A stretch of 64,000 nt of DNA. Source: Photobacterium galatheae (lineage in GTDB: Bacteria > Pseudomonadota > Gammaproteobacteria > Enterobacterales > Vibrionaceae). The notes below the pieces were generated by a model. It saw only the letters and a program-made list of their open reading frames with translations, was not told the origin of the DNA and searched no databases. Both the position numbers and the translations under genes were made by a program. This document shows positions 17,151-26,692 of the stretch, in pieces. The stretch lies in contig NZ_JMIB01000023.1 of assembly GCF_000695255.1 (NCBI RefSeq), positions 62,001 to 126,000 of the forward strand, written 5' to 3'. The stretch's first letter is position 1; every line of letters begins with the position of its first letter.

Positions 17151-18557
17151 TTACTTCCAGTTTTTATACATGGCTTCCGCCAGAGCTTTATTTGGGGTCA
17201 GGATTACGGTCAAAGGGGCTGGCTGATAGTCCTGATCGAGCAAAATGACTTCATCTCTCGCCAGATAGCTCGACATCACCATCTGGGTTTCATTCCCCAG
17301 TTTCGGGTTTTGTGGCACATGACCAAACTGAATACTAATGGTCTGGTATGGCAGTGCCGGCTGACTAGGTGATGGTGTCGTCAGCTTTGATTCAAAACTC
17401 CAGCTCGCCTCAAATTCTGCTTCACCAAATGGTTTCACCATGACCGTCGTGTCTGTGGTAAAGGTCAGTTGGGTCAGCGCCGGTATTGGCGGGACATCAT
17501 TTTGAAACTCAGCCAGATCTCTTAGGTGATACCACCGCTTGCCAATGAAGTCATCTGCTGTCAATTGTGTGCCGGCTTCCTGGAAAGTGGCCTTTGTTTG
17601 CCAAACCGCCAGGAGTTTATTTGAAACATCGTAGAACAAATTCCCCACAGCAAAGTCGCTGGAAAGATAAAGGAATTTAGCGGTCACTGCCGGCTGTGAC
17701 CCCACAGACAGTGTCATGCCTGACACTCGATATGGGGTTCCGTCGCCGATAAAGCCAATACTGCTGCTCGTGATTTTTCCCGCTTCAAACTTTAATTGAT
17801 GAGGAATCCTGACGCCTATATTCGGAAACTCAAGGAAGACCGGTTCCCCCCGTTCAAGAAAGGTTTTCAAACCTTTCACCCGCTCGGTTTGTGTCACGTC
17901 TCCTTGGTCATTTACAGCCAGCGTCACCGAATCAAAATCCACATTGTTGTTTTCCAGCGTCTGGATACGCGATTTTAATGCCTGAATTTGTACTTTCTGA
18001 GTTTCTGGCTCGTTATCATTCAGCGTTTCACCCAACATTTTGGTCATTGTCCGAGCGTATAAGTGGACTTTTTTCGCTTCAGGATTCGAAGCTTTTAAAG
18101 CAACATAGTCATTTTTCAGCAGTGCAGGATCCAAGTTCAGGCTGGCTGCAAATTCATCCAGAGTCTGATCATTCATCTGAGCCAGGGTGGAAAACGGTGT
18201 CACGACAACATTACCCGCGCCAGCCAGAAGTTCTGCATCTTTCCAGACATAACCGGAATGATCGCTGTCTGTAGTTTCTCCGGCAATGACTCGGGCAATC
18301 AGTCGATACTGCTGATCACTTTTCTGAATTGCAACTTCACCGTTCGCATTCGTCCGTTTTGATAAAACTTCACCTGTATCGCAAGCAAGGTTACTATTTC
18401 TGTCAACACAGACTTCAGCATTCGATAAATAGCCGTCAATCACCTGAATCGTCTGGGTATTCTCTCCCGGAGACGGATCACCATCTGAATCAGAACCCCC
18501 ACCACACCCGGATAAGATAGCCGTCGATACCAGTAACGATAACAGTGACTTTTTCAT
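17151..18557 (-). CDS. Lipoprotein, tandem paralogue 1
   Basis: Lipoprotein of 468 residues with lipobox LSGC after the signal (MKKSLLSLLVSTAI). The start at 18557 has the ribosome site GAGGGAAGG. The N-terminal third carries VIDGYLSNAEVCVDRNSN and CDTGEVL, an Asp/Asn-rich segment like the calcium-bearing loops of bacterial Ig-like surface domains with a Cys pair; a helical region (YARTMTKMLGETL) and a beta-rich C-terminal domain follow, ending YKNWK. The next gene upstream encodes a close homologue throughout. No known family was recognised; an envelope role (outer or periplasmic face of a membrane) is inferred from the lipobox. Confidence 0.8.
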   Translation of the reverse strand: MKKSLLSLLVSTAILSGCGGGSDSDGDPSPGENTQTIQVIDGYLSNAEVCVDRNSNLACDTGEVLSKRTNANGEVAIQKSDQQYRLIARVIAGETTDSDHSGYVWKDAELLAGAGNVVVTPFSTLAQMNDQTLDEFAASLNLDPALLKNDYVALKASNPEAKKVHLYARTMTKMLGETLNDNEPETQKVQIQALKSRIQTLENNNVDFDSVTLAVNDQGDVTQTERVKGLKTFLERGEPVFLEFPNIGVRIPHQLKFEAGKITSSSIGFIGDGTPYRVSGMTLSVGSQPAVTAKFLYLSSDFAVGNLFYDVSNKLLAVWQTKATFQEAGTQLTADDFIGKRWYHLRDLAEFQNDVPPIPALTQLTFTTDTTVMVKPFGEAEFEASWSFESKLTTPSPSQPALPYQTISIQFGHVPQNPKLGNETQMVMSSYLARDEVILLDQDYQPAPLTVILTPNKALAEAMYKNWK

Positions 18558-18631
18558 ACACCCTTCCCTCAACGCTGAAACGCCAAAATAAGCAAAAATA
18601 TTCATATCGGTTATTTTTCGATCAAGTCGAT

Positions 18632-18697
18632 GATGTGTCCACTCGGGCATATCATCCGCGTGAATGCAATCGAATACAAATGAGAGGTGAATCGCAA
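18632..18697. repeat. Conserved upstream element, copy 1
   Basis: About 66 bp nearly identical to 20185-20253. The strongest blocks are CGTGAATGCAATCG and AATGAGAGGTGAATCGCAA. It starts 75 bp upstream of the first lipoprotein gene, so it probably holds the promoter or an operator. The region between the block and the gene is less conserved. Confidence 0.8.
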
Positions 18698-18708
18698 ATT
18701 ATAGAGAT

Positions 18709-20115
18709 TCATAATTTCCAGTTGCGGTAAATTGCTTCTGCCAGCGCTTTATTTTTGGTCAGAATGATACTCGATCCGGCATCCACTTCTCCGTCATCCA
18801 TTCTCAGTTTCTGAAAATCTTTCACTAAAACCATGTTGTCATGCTGGAAAAGCGTCTGAAGCACCATGCCCTTCGCATCCGCCAGGCTCGGCCGGGATGA
18901 AATATCGCCAAACGGAATTCGGATAACTTGAAAATATGGGTCTGTGTTTGGCAATTCATGATTAGAAACGATATTCCAGCTTGTTTCAAAGGCCGTTTCC
19001 CCTCTCGGTTGAATCAACACACGATCTTGACTGACAAACGTCAATTCTGTCAGTGCCGGTTTTGAAGCTGCGCCTCTGCCATCTTTAGAGCTGGCTAAAT
19101 CCCGCAGGTGGTACCAGGTTTGCCCAATAAAGTCATCTGCTGTCAATAAAGTATCCACACCATTGGCAATAGCCTGTTCAGACCAAACACTGAGGATATT
19201 GTAGTTACCCGGATTAAAATCTTTATCCGGTTTCACAAAACTCACGGCTAGTTTATCTGACAGATACAGAAAGTCGGTATAGATGAGATCGGATTTCAGA
19301 TTCAATCCGGAGACTTGATATGGCGAGGAGAATCCAAGCTTTGATTCATATTGAGTCCCATTTTCAAACCGGTTCACAAAAGACGCGTAAGCATAACTAT
19401 TGAAGAAAGAGACATGCAGTGACTTGCCATCCAGATAACCGGCTAAATCCACAATGCGATCCGACTGCGTGACCTCCCCTTTCCGGTTCACAACTAAATC
19501 GACATCATCCAGATCCACATGATTATTTTCTAATGTCTCAATGTGAGATTTCAGTGCCTGAATCTGCTTTTTCTGCGTTTGAGCGTCATTCCAGACCAGC
19601 GTTTCACCCAGCATTTTGGTGATCGTTCGGGCATATAAATGAACCTTTTTGGCATCCGGGTTCGTTTTTTTCAACGCAACATAGTCTTGGGTGATCAGGC
19701 TCGGATCCAGATTCAGACTGGCAGCATAATCCGTCAGCGTTTGTTGATTCAATTGGGCTAACGTGGAAAAAGGGGTCACCAATCGATTCCCAGCACCAGC
19801 CAGCAACTCGGCGTCCCGCCAAACGTAGCCTGGATGATCACTGTCTGAAGTCTCACCGGCAATGAGTCGGGCTATCAATGGATACTTGCTGTCACTTTCC
19901 GAAATCGTCACTTGCCCTTTCGCATTCGTCCGCTCTGATAAAGCTTCACCGGTATCACAGACAAAATTATTATTTCTGTCTACGCAGACTTCAGCATTCG
20001 ATAAATAGCCATCAATCACCTGAACCGTTTCTTTGTCCTCCTGACCTGAACCTGAGCCACCACACCCCGACAACAGCACAGGCGAAACCAACATCCATAA
20101 CAATGCATGTTTCAT
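18709..20115 (-). CDS. Lipoprotein, tandem paralogue 2
   Basis: Lipoprotein of 468 residues with lipobox LSGC. The ATG at 20115 has AAAGGGA seven bases upstream; a TTG two codons earlier is not needed. It aligns along its length with the gene at 17151-18557: VIDGYLSNAEVCVDRNNN, CDTGEALSERTNAKGQ, LAGAGNRLVTPFSTLAQ, LTADDFIGQTWYHLRDL and the terminal IYRNWKL. The first half is more conserved than the second, suggesting a binding surface that diverges. Function unknown. Confidence 0.8.
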   Translation of the reverse strand: MKHALLWMLVSPVLLSGCGGSGSGQEDKETVQVIDGYLSNAEVCVDRNNNFVCDTGEALSERTNAKGQVTISESDSKYPLIARLIAGETSDSDHPGYVWRDAELLAGAGNRLVTPFSTLAQLNQQTLTDYAASLNLDPSLITQDYVALKKTNPDAKKVHLYARTITKMLGETLVWNDAQTQKKQIQALKSHIETLENNHVDLDDVDLVVNRKGEVTQSDRIVDLAGYLDGKSLHVSFFNSYAYASFVNRFENGTQYESKLGFSSPYQVSGLNLKSDLIYTDFLYLSDKLAVSFVKPDKDFNPGNYNILSVWSEQAIANGVDTLLTADDFIGQTWYHLRDLASSKDGRGAASKPALTELTFVSQDRVLIQPRGETAFETSWNIVSNHELPNTDPYFQVIRIPFGDISSRPSLADAKGMVLQTLFQHDNMVLVKDFQKLRMDDGEVDAGSSIILTKNKALAEAIYRNWKL

Positions 20116-20184
20116 ATACAATTCCCTTTATCAAACTGTTCAAAAATAATGCAACAATTAGCAAAGGGTATTGGTCATCTCGCA

Positions 20185-20253
20185 GATATGTCCATAGACT
20201 CATATCATCTACGTGAATGCAATCGCATACACAAAATGAGAGGTGAATCGCAA
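20185..20253. repeat. Conserved upstream element, copy 2
   Basis: Second copy of the 66-69 bp block, starting 70 bp upstream of the paralogue 2 start, the same distance as in copy 1. It has a 3-bp expansion in the middle (ATACACAAAATG against ATACAAATG). On the minus strand it includes TGCGA-N6-TCACG, a weak CRP-like arrangement. Confidence 0.8.
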
Positions 20254-20317
20254 TATCAGGAGGTTGTTAATCAGGCGGGCAGGAAGGCGTGAAAAATAAA
20301 GAAGGAATATAGGACGA

Positions 20318-20343
20318 ATAAAAACGGGAGCAATTCGCTCCCG
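20318..20343 (-). terminator. Terminator of the POT transporter gene
   Basis: CGGGAGC and GCTCCCG pair around AATTC; on the minus strand TTTTTATT follows. Confidence 0.8.
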
Positions 20344-20368
20344 CTTCTACGACATCATGACTCAATGA

Positions 20369-21766
20369 TCAGGCTTGCGCTGGTTTTGCATTTGAAGGAG
20401 CTTCAGCTTCTTTCGCTGTTTTACCTTCCGCGCCATGCATCCAGAGAATCAGTTGATTTGAGAACACCACCAGAATCAGGCCAGATGCTGCCGCAGTGAT
20501 AGCAATGCCACCAAAGATTGCCAACGGACCCGATTCACCCACGTGAGCACCAATCATACCCGCAACATAGTTCGCCACGGCGTTAAAGCCAAACCAGACT
20601 CCCATCATCAAAGATGCCAGACGGAGTGGCGCCAACTTGGTGATCATTGACAGGCCAATTGGGGACAGACACAGCTCACCCATGGTATGGAAGAAGTAAG
20701 CTGCAACAATCCACAGCATGGACGTCTTCGCTGACAGATCTCCACCTTGCTGCAGCACAGCACCCACCATACAGACAAAACCAATCGCCAGCAGGAAAAG
20801 AGCAATCGCAAATTTAATTGGTGAACTTGGTTCTTTCGGGCCCATTTTCACCCACAAAGAAGCCAGAATTGGTGCCATCGTGATAATAAAGAATGGGTTC
20901 AGCGACTGGAACCAGGCTGTTGGCACTTCAAAGCTGCCAATCATCCGGTCGGCATATTGCTGTGTATAAATGTTCATCAGGCCACCAGCCTGCTCAAAGC
21001 CAGCCCAGAAAACAACAACAAACAGACCCATGATCATAATGACTTTCAGGCGGTCGATTTCTTTACGGGTCAGCGGTGCTTTTCTACCTGTGGTAGACAT
21101 TGCTGCTGCACGTTTTGCTGCAGGAACCTTACCAATATCGCCCAGCAGTTTTTCTGCAAAGAGCAACTGAATCACCAGACTGAAAACCATACCGATACCA
21201 GCTGCCAAAAAGCCGGCTTTCCAACCATAGGCTGCTGTTGCAGCGCCAGCGATGATCCCGGCCAGCAATGCGCCTAGGTTAATCCCCATATAGAAGATGG
21301 TGAAAGCACCGTCACGGCGATGATCACCCTCTTGATACAGGTCACCAACCATGGTTGAAATGTTTGGTTTAAAGAAACCATTACCAATGATCAGCCATGC
21401 CAGCCCCAAATAAAAAGCCATTGTGGCACTTTGGCCAACGATAGAATGTGGGAGAGCAAGCGTAAACTGGCCGAACGCCATCAATACACCACCAATGATG
21501 ATAGATCGGCGCTGACCTAAGAAATTATCGGCTACCCAACCACCGATCAACGGCGCGATATACACCAGACCTGTGTAAATACCATAGAGACTGAGGGCAT
21601 CCTCTGTAGACCATCCCAGGCCACCACTGACTGTTTTATCTGTCAGATAAAGTACAAGAATGGCACGCATCGCATAATACGAAAAACGCTCCCAAAGCTC
21701 AGTACCAAACAGCAGGAACAAACCTTTTGGGTGCCCCATCAGGGTCCCACTTCCTTTGTTGCTCAT
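20369..21766 (-). CDS. Proton-dependent oligopeptide (POT/PTR) transporter
   Basis: Inner-membrane symporter for di- and tripeptides, 465 residues. The ExxERFxYY signature is present as ELWERFSYY near residue 20, and the GNGFFKPNISTMVG and FTIFYMGINLGAL segments are PTR-family hallmarks. About 12-14 membrane segments are visible. The start at 21766 (MSNKGSGTLMGHPKG) follows a GAAGAGAA site; the extra 16 residues of a longer frame are hydrophilic and lack a ribosome site. The C-terminal tail is Ala/Glu-rich. DtpA/PepT-like; exact specificity is not readable. Confidence 0.92.
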   Translation of the reverse strand: MSNKGSGTLMGHPKGLFLLFGTELWERFSYYAMRAILVLYLTDKTVSGGLGWSTEDALSLYGIYTGLVYIAPLIGGWVADNFLGQRRSIIIGGVLMAFGQFTLALPHSIVGQSATMAFYLGLAWLIIGNGFFKPNISTMVGDLYQEGDHRRDGAFTIFYMGINLGALLAGIIAGAATAAYGWKAGFLAAGIGMVFSLVIQLLFAEKLLGDIGKVPAAKRAAAMSTTGRKAPLTRKEIDRLKVIMIMGLFVVVFWAGFEQAGGLMNIYTQQYADRMIGSFEVPTAWFQSLNPFFIITMAPILASLWVKMGPKEPSSPIKFAIALFLLAIGFVCMVGAVLQQGGDLSAKTSMLWIVAAYFFHTMGELCLSPIGLSMITKLAPLRLASLMMGVWFGFNAVANYVAGMIGAHVGESGPLAIFGGIAITAAASGLILVVFSNQLILWMHGAEGKTAKEAEAPSNAKPAQA

Positions 21767-22130
21767 AATTATTCTCTTCGTTGAGGTAGTTATGTATCCA
21801 TATATCCGGCTCATTTTATAAATTACAAACTAAATCACTGCAAATTTTAACAGAAACAGAACAAAATACGAACAACGTAAGCTATTGATTTATAAGGAAA
21901 GAGTTTTTTCAACCATTTTTGAAATATTACTTTTTACCCCCAAAATAGAGTAAAGACCTTCATTAAGATAATTATGTGACAATAAAATCTAATATTTACA
22001 GTTTATTTAGATGATTACACTTATTTTTTCTCTTATTCATGATTGTTACACTTTGAAGCATGGGAATGAATGAAAAACACGCACTCCGATAAACATCTGA
22101 TGAAGCCTCAATTTGCAACATGACGAATAA
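21767..22130. other. AT-rich intergenic stretch
   Basis: Upstream region of the POT transporter, very AT-rich with T and A tracts. No open frame with a ribosome site and no palindrome of note was found. Confidence 0.4.
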
Positions 22131-22156
22131 AAAAAGCAGGTTGACTCACCTGCTTT
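22131..22156 (-). terminator. Terminator of the FAD oxidoreductase gene
   Basis: AAAGCAGGT and ACCTGCTTT pair around a 6-base loop, and on the minus strand TTTTTTT follows. Confidence 0.85.
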
Positions 22157-22175
22157 ACCACTCAACAACTCACTT

Positions 22176-23579
22176 TCATTTATCAGCCTTTCCCGCCGAC
22201 TTTGCGAGTTTTGCCAAATGCCTGTCCAGCCAGAAAGGCTGACGATGACTATCTTCTGCCATTTCTTTTCTACGAATTGCATTTCTGATAATCATCGCCC
22301 CAAGCCAGCGAAATGGCTCGGAAGGGAAGAAAGCTAATGGGCCTGTGACAAGCCCCGAGCGTGTCCAGGCGTTATCTTCCCCAAGAATCAGTGAAGAGAG
22401 AATCTGTCCTCCCATCCAGCTTTGCGCGACACCATTCCCTGAGTATCCCAGCCCGTAAACGATGTCAGAATTTTCTGCTAAGCAACCGAAAAATGGCATG
22501 CCGGTCACTGAGCGATCTGACGCGCCTGTCCAGGTCGCATCAATCGCTTCAAGAGGAAGCGAAGGAAAAAAACGACGAAAAGCAGTATTTAAGATCTGCT
22601 GATAACGACTGGGTTCCTCAAACACCTTTGCTACCCGGTTCGCAAAAGAAAAGTAATTCCCGCCTTTGCCCAGCATCAGCCTGCCATCTGGTGTGGCGCG
22701 ATAATAATGAACAAAAGTGCGCCCATCGATCACAGTTTTACCGTCTTTTAACCCTATCTGTGCCAACGCTTCAGGGATCGGTTTTGTGATCATCATGTCT
22801 GATGAAACCAGCACAACACTGTTTTTAAACGCCGGAAATAACGATGGCATCCAGGCATTCAGAGCAAGCACAACTTTTCCGGCACGAATGGTTCCCCGTG
22901 GGGTGGCAATACAAACCGGTGACTGCTCTTTTTCTATACCCGTCATAGGTGTCTGTTCATAGATCGCAATCCCCATGTCTTCAGCAACACGCTTTAATCC
23001 CCTGACCAAGAACCCGGGCTGAACACTGGCCGCCGCCTCAGAAAAGTGCCCTTCCCGATGGAGCGCCGAGCCAGATTCAGCCTGTACTTTATCTTGTGCC
23101 CAAGGCTGCCAAGCATTGATACCATGTCGATGCAGCTCATTCAGGACAGGTGCCAACTCCCCCTGCTGTGCCGGGTTCGAGGCCGTGTATAAAGTGCCGT
23201 GCCGCCTCAATTGAGCATCAATCTGATGCTTCTGACAAAATACCTCGATTGCTTCAATTGCCTGTTCCGACGCTTTGACCAAACGTATCGCTTCTGCTTC
23301 ACCATACAGCTTTTTCAGACTCAGAAATTTCGTCGACCAAGTCAGCATGCAGCCACCATTTCTTCCTGAAGCACCGCTGCCACATAAATCTTTTTCAATC
23401 ACAGCAATATTCAAAGACGGCTGTTTTTGTTTGAGATGAATGGCTGTCCACAAACCAGTAAATCCGCCACCGATAATACAGACATCGACATGAATATCTT
23501 GCGCCAGCACCTGAACCGATCGGTTTGACTCACGCGCTAAAGCTTCCTGAAACCAAAACGGACGTTGATTCGTTTGCAT
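22176..23579 (-). CDS. FAD-dependent oxidoreductase (DAO family), probable aminophosphonate oxidase
   Basis: Flavoprotein of 467 residues. The N-terminal dinucleotide fold is VDVCIIGGGFTGLWTAIHL with acid IEKDLCGSGASGRNGG after beta-2; the rest follows the glycine/D-amino-acid oxidase plan, with GLGYSGNGVAQSW near the C-terminus binding FAD. Such enzymes oxidise secondary or primary amines. Published phosphonate-associated FAD enzymes (PbfC/PbfD type) turn N-methyl-AEP, and sometimes AEP, into phosphonoacetaldehyde. The operator 12 bp upstream is the same TGG-N6-CCA type as at phnW, with identical spacing, so membership of the PhnR regulon is likely. Putrescine or sarcosine-like substrates are alternatives. 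Confidence 0.75.
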   Translation of the reverse strand: MQTNQRPFWFQEALARESNRSVQVLAQDIHVDVCIIGGGFTGLWTAIHLKQKQPSLNIAVIEKDLCGSGASGRNGGCMLTWSTKFLSLKKLYGEAEAIRLVKASEQAIEAIEVFCQKHQIDAQLRRHGTLYTASNPAQQGELAPVLNELHRHGINAWQPWAQDKVQAESGSALHREGHFSEAAASVQPGFLVRGLKRVAEDMGIAIYEQTPMTGIEKEQSPVCIATPRGTIRAGKVVLALNAWMPSLFPAFKNSVVLVSSDMMITKPIPEALAQIGLKDGKTVIDGRTFVHYYRATPDGRLMLGKGGNYFSFANRVAKVFEEPSRYQQILNTAFRRFFPSLPLEAIDATWTGASDRSVTGMPFFGCLAENSDIVYGLGYSGNGVAQSWMGGQILSSLILGEDNAWTRSGLVTGPLAFFPSEPFRWLGAMIIRNAIRRKEMAEDSHRQPFWLDRHLAKLAKSAGKADK

Positions 23580-23591
23580 ATCACCACCAAC

Positions 23592-23603
23592 TGGTATAGA
23601 CCA
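23592..23603 (-). promoter_or_regulatory. PhnR-type operator upstream of the FAD oxidoreductase
   Basis: TGGTATAGACCA ends 12 bp before the ATG at 23579, the same distance as the phnW operator from its ATG. It differs from the phnT site TGGTATATACCA at one position and from the phnS site TGGTACAGACCA at one position. This is the only strong copy I found outside the 1-8 kb island. Confidence 0.72.
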
Positions 23604-23687
23604 AAATAATCTATACTCTACGCAACATGCTATGGGTAACTCAAGCGCGTCCGTCGCAGTGACACAGAAAATTCACTGAAACGACAT

Positions 23688-23710
23688 GTGCCCTGTATGA
23701 AACAGGGCAC
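23688..23710. terminator. Hairpin after the L,D-transpeptidase gene
   Basis: GTGCCCTGT and ACAGGGCAC form a perfect 9-bp stem around ATGAA, 23 bp past the stop at 23733. There is no good T tract on either strand, so termination may be weak or factor-dependent. Confidence 0.5.
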
Positions 23711-23732
23711 GAAAGGAATTCACACATTCAGT

Positions 23733-25520
23733 TTAGCGAAAACTGTTCATCGCAATGTAATCATGCTCTGCCGGCACGGAAGTATCGTCATCGTAACCGT
23801 AGATATCTTCACGAACTTGCAATAACCCCTTTTCATCCAACCATGCTGTGCGATAAATGAAATCGACAGCAAGGGTTTTTCTCAGATTAATCGTCGCAGT
23901 CGTACGCCTTTTCAACAGGTTCTCATAGCTGGCACTTTGACCCGCATGTTGTCGCTCCAACAGGTAATGTGCCAAATCATGTGCCCGTTCAACCCGGACA
24001 CAGCCAGAGCTAAAATTACGTTTACTCTGATTAAACAAACGCTTGGACGGTGTGTCATGTAAATAAATTGAGTAACTGTTCGGCATCATGAACTTCACCT
24101 GCCCTAACGCATTGTTCGGTCCGGCTCTTTGCTGAAACTCATATGGAAAACTTTTTGCCGACACTGTGCTCCAGTCAATCTGATTCGGATCAATCGATTC
24201 ACTGGCATTTCGGCGTGAAACAATCCGCATATTATGGCTGGCAAGGTAATTCGGTGACCGTTTCAGCTTGGGAATCACATCCTCTTCTTTAATCGTCTCT
24301 GGCACATTCCAGGTTGGATTCACCACCATATGATTGATGGCCGAAGAGAACAGATATGTTGGGCGTTTGCTGCGACCGACAATGACTTTCGATTCAAATA
24401 AAACGTCATTGTCATCCAGAATTCTTAACATAAATTCCGGAATATTCACTTGCAGCACCTCCCCTTGACCGTCACGGCGCAGGACTCGGTTTCTCTGCAT
24501 ATTCAGCGCCAGCAATTGTGCAACCTGCTGATAAGATCTTGCCATATTCCGGGCTGTTTCTGGCCCGATCACGCCATCAGTCTTTAAACCATGACGTTGC
24601 TGAAAATGACGTATGGCGGCATGCACGACACCCGTGTTTACAATCGCTGTGCTCATGCCATCCATCTCACCAGCTTCAGCAGAAGTCAGATTCGTCAAAT
24701 CCTGATCAGACAGATCACCGAACACATTCAGCATTTTGATCAATTTCTCACCACGCGGAATAGTCTCACCATACTGAATGGCTGGCCGACCGGTCAGATA
24801 GACGCCGTGTGGCGCTAATTGTTCCAGGCGGTTGATCTGAGAAACCAGATCTGAAAAATTTGATTCTATCGGGCGTAATCGTTTGATTGTACTGAGCGTG
24901 ACAGGCGTCCCCATTCTCGGGGCGGCCTGTATCTCTTTCATCGACAAGGTAAAATCAGCAGGACGGTATAACGCGCTGGGATCACGCTGAATTTGATGCA
25001 CAATTGCCTGATACACAAACAGACTATCGGTTGCCAGTAAATCGAAGCCTCGCTGATCGCGTTTGTCTCTTAATTGGTTCAGCTCGTTCATGCGTTGCAG
25101 CAATCCCGGCACACGCTGCGTTTCTGCCAACACCATCAGTTGTTGCATGAATTCATCAACAATAGCGGGATCTTGCCAGGCAGGCATGAAATCTTGACGG
25201 GCATAAAACCCTTGCAGCTGTTCAGGGAAGCAAAGCTGATCAGACTGGGATGGACAAATCATACGTGTACTGGTCAGCGACATCGAATCCAAACCATGTC
25301 GCCCTAACTTCGGCATCGTCAAGGTTGCTGATACCATCGCCTTAGACACGGGAAGTAAATTGCTCTGACTCTCTTCCGCACGCGCAATTGACGTGTTCAT
25401 CAAAATAGCCGCAAAAACCCCGAGCATGCTCAGCCTGAATGCCTCAGGCAACCATTTCACCTGCGAATGAGCCTGAGAAATCAGATTTTTTGTCACCCTG
25501 TAACTTTTTAATTCACTCAT
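23733..25520 (-). CDS. ldtD: L,D-transpeptidase with peptidoglycan-binding domain (YcbB/LdtD type)
   Basis: Envelope enzyme of about 595 residues making 3-3 cross-links in peptidoglycan. A hydrophobic N-terminal segment (FRLSMLGVFAAILMNTSIARA) acts as signal or anchor. A peptidoglycan-binding motif (IRHFQQRHGLKTDGVIG) follows, then the YkuD catalytic domain with HDTPSKRLF and SSGCVRVERA, the catalytic Cys/His set. The start is uncertain: ATG at 25520 (MSELKSYRV) is favoured, ATG at 25562 is possible. The length matches the large YcbB class rather than ErfK-type enzymes. It is monocistronic between the FAD gene and folE. Confidence 0.88.
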   Translation of the reverse strand: MSELKSYRVTKNLISQAHSQVKWLPEAFRLSMLGVFAAILMNTSIARAEESQSNLLPVSKAMVSATLTMPKLGRHGLDSMSLTSTRMICPSQSDQLCFPEQLQGFYARQDFMPAWQDPAIVDEFMQQLMVLAETQRVPGLLQRMNELNQLRDKRDQRGFDLLATDSLFVYQAIVHQIQRDPSALYRPADFTLSMKEIQAAPRMGTPVTLSTIKRLRPIESNFSDLVSQINRLEQLAPHGVYLTGRPAIQYGETIPRGEKLIKMLNVFGDLSDQDLTNLTSAEAGEMDGMSTAIVNTGVVHAAIRHFQQRHGLKTDGVIGPETARNMARSYQQVAQLLALNMQRNRVLRRDGQGEVLQVNIPEFMLRILDDNDVLFESKVIVGRSKRPTYLFSSAINHMVVNPTWNVPETIKEEDVIPKLKRSPNYLASHNMRIVSRRNASESIDPNQIDWSTVSAKSFPYEFQQRAGPNNALGQVKFMMPNSYSIYLHDTPSKRLFNQSKRNFSSGCVRVERAHDLAHYLLERQHAGQSASYENLLKRRTTATINLRKTLAVDFIYRTAWLDEKGLLQVREDIYGYDDDTSVPAEHDYIAMNSFR

Positions 25521-25783
25521 AACCAGACAACCCCAACATCTGCTCTGCGCTGTATATTTCATCCCTGACAACCCGATAAAATATCCACTGGAGATCAAAA
25601 CTTTGTCTTTTCTTAGTCAAAGTTTATGCAATCGCAATCTCGTCAAGTGTTCAAATTTTGATAATCACTAAAGTTAAAGAATGACGCATCATCATGAAGG
25701 CTATCTATCAAGCATTGACGATTTTTACGTTGTTTTTCGGATGAATTTAGTAATTTTGTATTGCAGATGTGGAAGTGGAGACC

Positions 25784-25822
25784 ATAAAAAAAGCCAATAT
25801 AAGCAACGCTTACATTGGCTTT
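25784..25822 (-). terminator. Terminator of folE
   Basis: AAAGCCAAT and ATTGGCTTT with inner TAAGC/GCTTA pair across one mismatch. On the minus strand TTTTTTT follows. Confidence 0.85.
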
Positions 25823-25855
25823 CATTGGTATCTTTTTGAACTGTTTTAAAAACGG

Positions 25856-26509
25856 TTAACGCAATCCATGCAGAAATTCAGCGCGGGTGGCTGGGTTGCG
25901 CTTAAAGATACCACCCAAAGCAGTCGTTGTGGTTTCGCTGGTCTGATCCATCACCCCACGTGCTTTCACGCAATAATGTACGGCATCGATTCTGACAGCA
26001 ACATCATCACTTTCCAGCAACGTTTGTAAAGCAACCAAAATCTGCTGGGTTAATCGTTCCTGTACCTGCGGGCGTTGCGCAAAAAATCTGACAATCCGGT
26101 TGATTTTAGACAATCCGATGATCTTGCCGCGTGGAATATAAGCCACAGTCGCCTTGCCATCAATGGTCACAAGATGGTGCTCACACGTACTGGTCATCGT
26201 AATATCTTTCACACGAACCAGTTCATCACAGTTCATCTTATTATCAATCACTGTGATTTTCGGGAAATTTGCATAGTCCAGGCCAGAGAAGATTTCGTCC
26301 ACATACATCTTGGCGATACGCTTTGGCGTATCCATCAGGCTGTCATCGGTTAAATCCAGAGACATCAACTCCAGAATTTCACGGACATGGTATTCGATGC
26401 GCTCTTTTTTCTCGGCACTGTCAACAACCTTGTTGGTCATCGGGGTTTCCAGTCCTCGAGACTCAAGCGCCTGACGGACTTTCAATGCTGATTCGCTTAA
26501 TGCTGTCAT
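25856..26509 (-). CDS. folE: GTP cyclohydrolase I
   Basis: Cytoplasmic enzyme of 217 residues converting GTP to dihydroneopterin triphosphate, the first step toward folate. Zinc ligands are seen in TCEHHLVT (Cys and His) and HYCVKARGV (Cys). [15 protein letters not shown] and [11 protein letters not shown] are the core family motifs. The start at 26509 ([13 protein letters not shown]) follows GGAGGAGAGA closely; a frame beginning four codons upstream would bury that site. It is divergent from moeA and has its own terminator. Confidence 0.95.
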   Translation of the reverse strand: MTALSESALKVRQALESRGLETPMTNKVVDSAEKKERIEYHVREILELMSLDLTDDSLMDTPKRIAKMYVDEIFSGLDYANFPKITVIDNKMNCDELVRVKDITMTSTCEHHLVTIDGKATVAYIPRGKIIGLSKINRIVRFFAQRPQVQERLTQQILVALQTLLESDDVAVRIDAVHYCVKARGVMDQTSETTTTALGGIFKRNPATRAEFLHGLR

Positions 26510-26692
26510 TCTCTCCTCCAACTGGCTCAGGCGAATGTTCTAGCCTGTTCTGCCGTGCCAGTAAACACTGAGCCCGAAGGATACCTGTATTTGTGAACAA
26601 TTACACCTCGTATTTACTGAGGTAATTCGTTCAATCGAGAATTTTTTGTCATAATAGTCAGCAATTAAGAATAAAGTGTGAAGGATGAGCAA

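Noticed and set aside
22046..22282. Minus-strand open frame of 78 codons at the end of the FAD gene
   Set aside because: It overlaps the FAD gene stop and the terminator and has no ribosome site.
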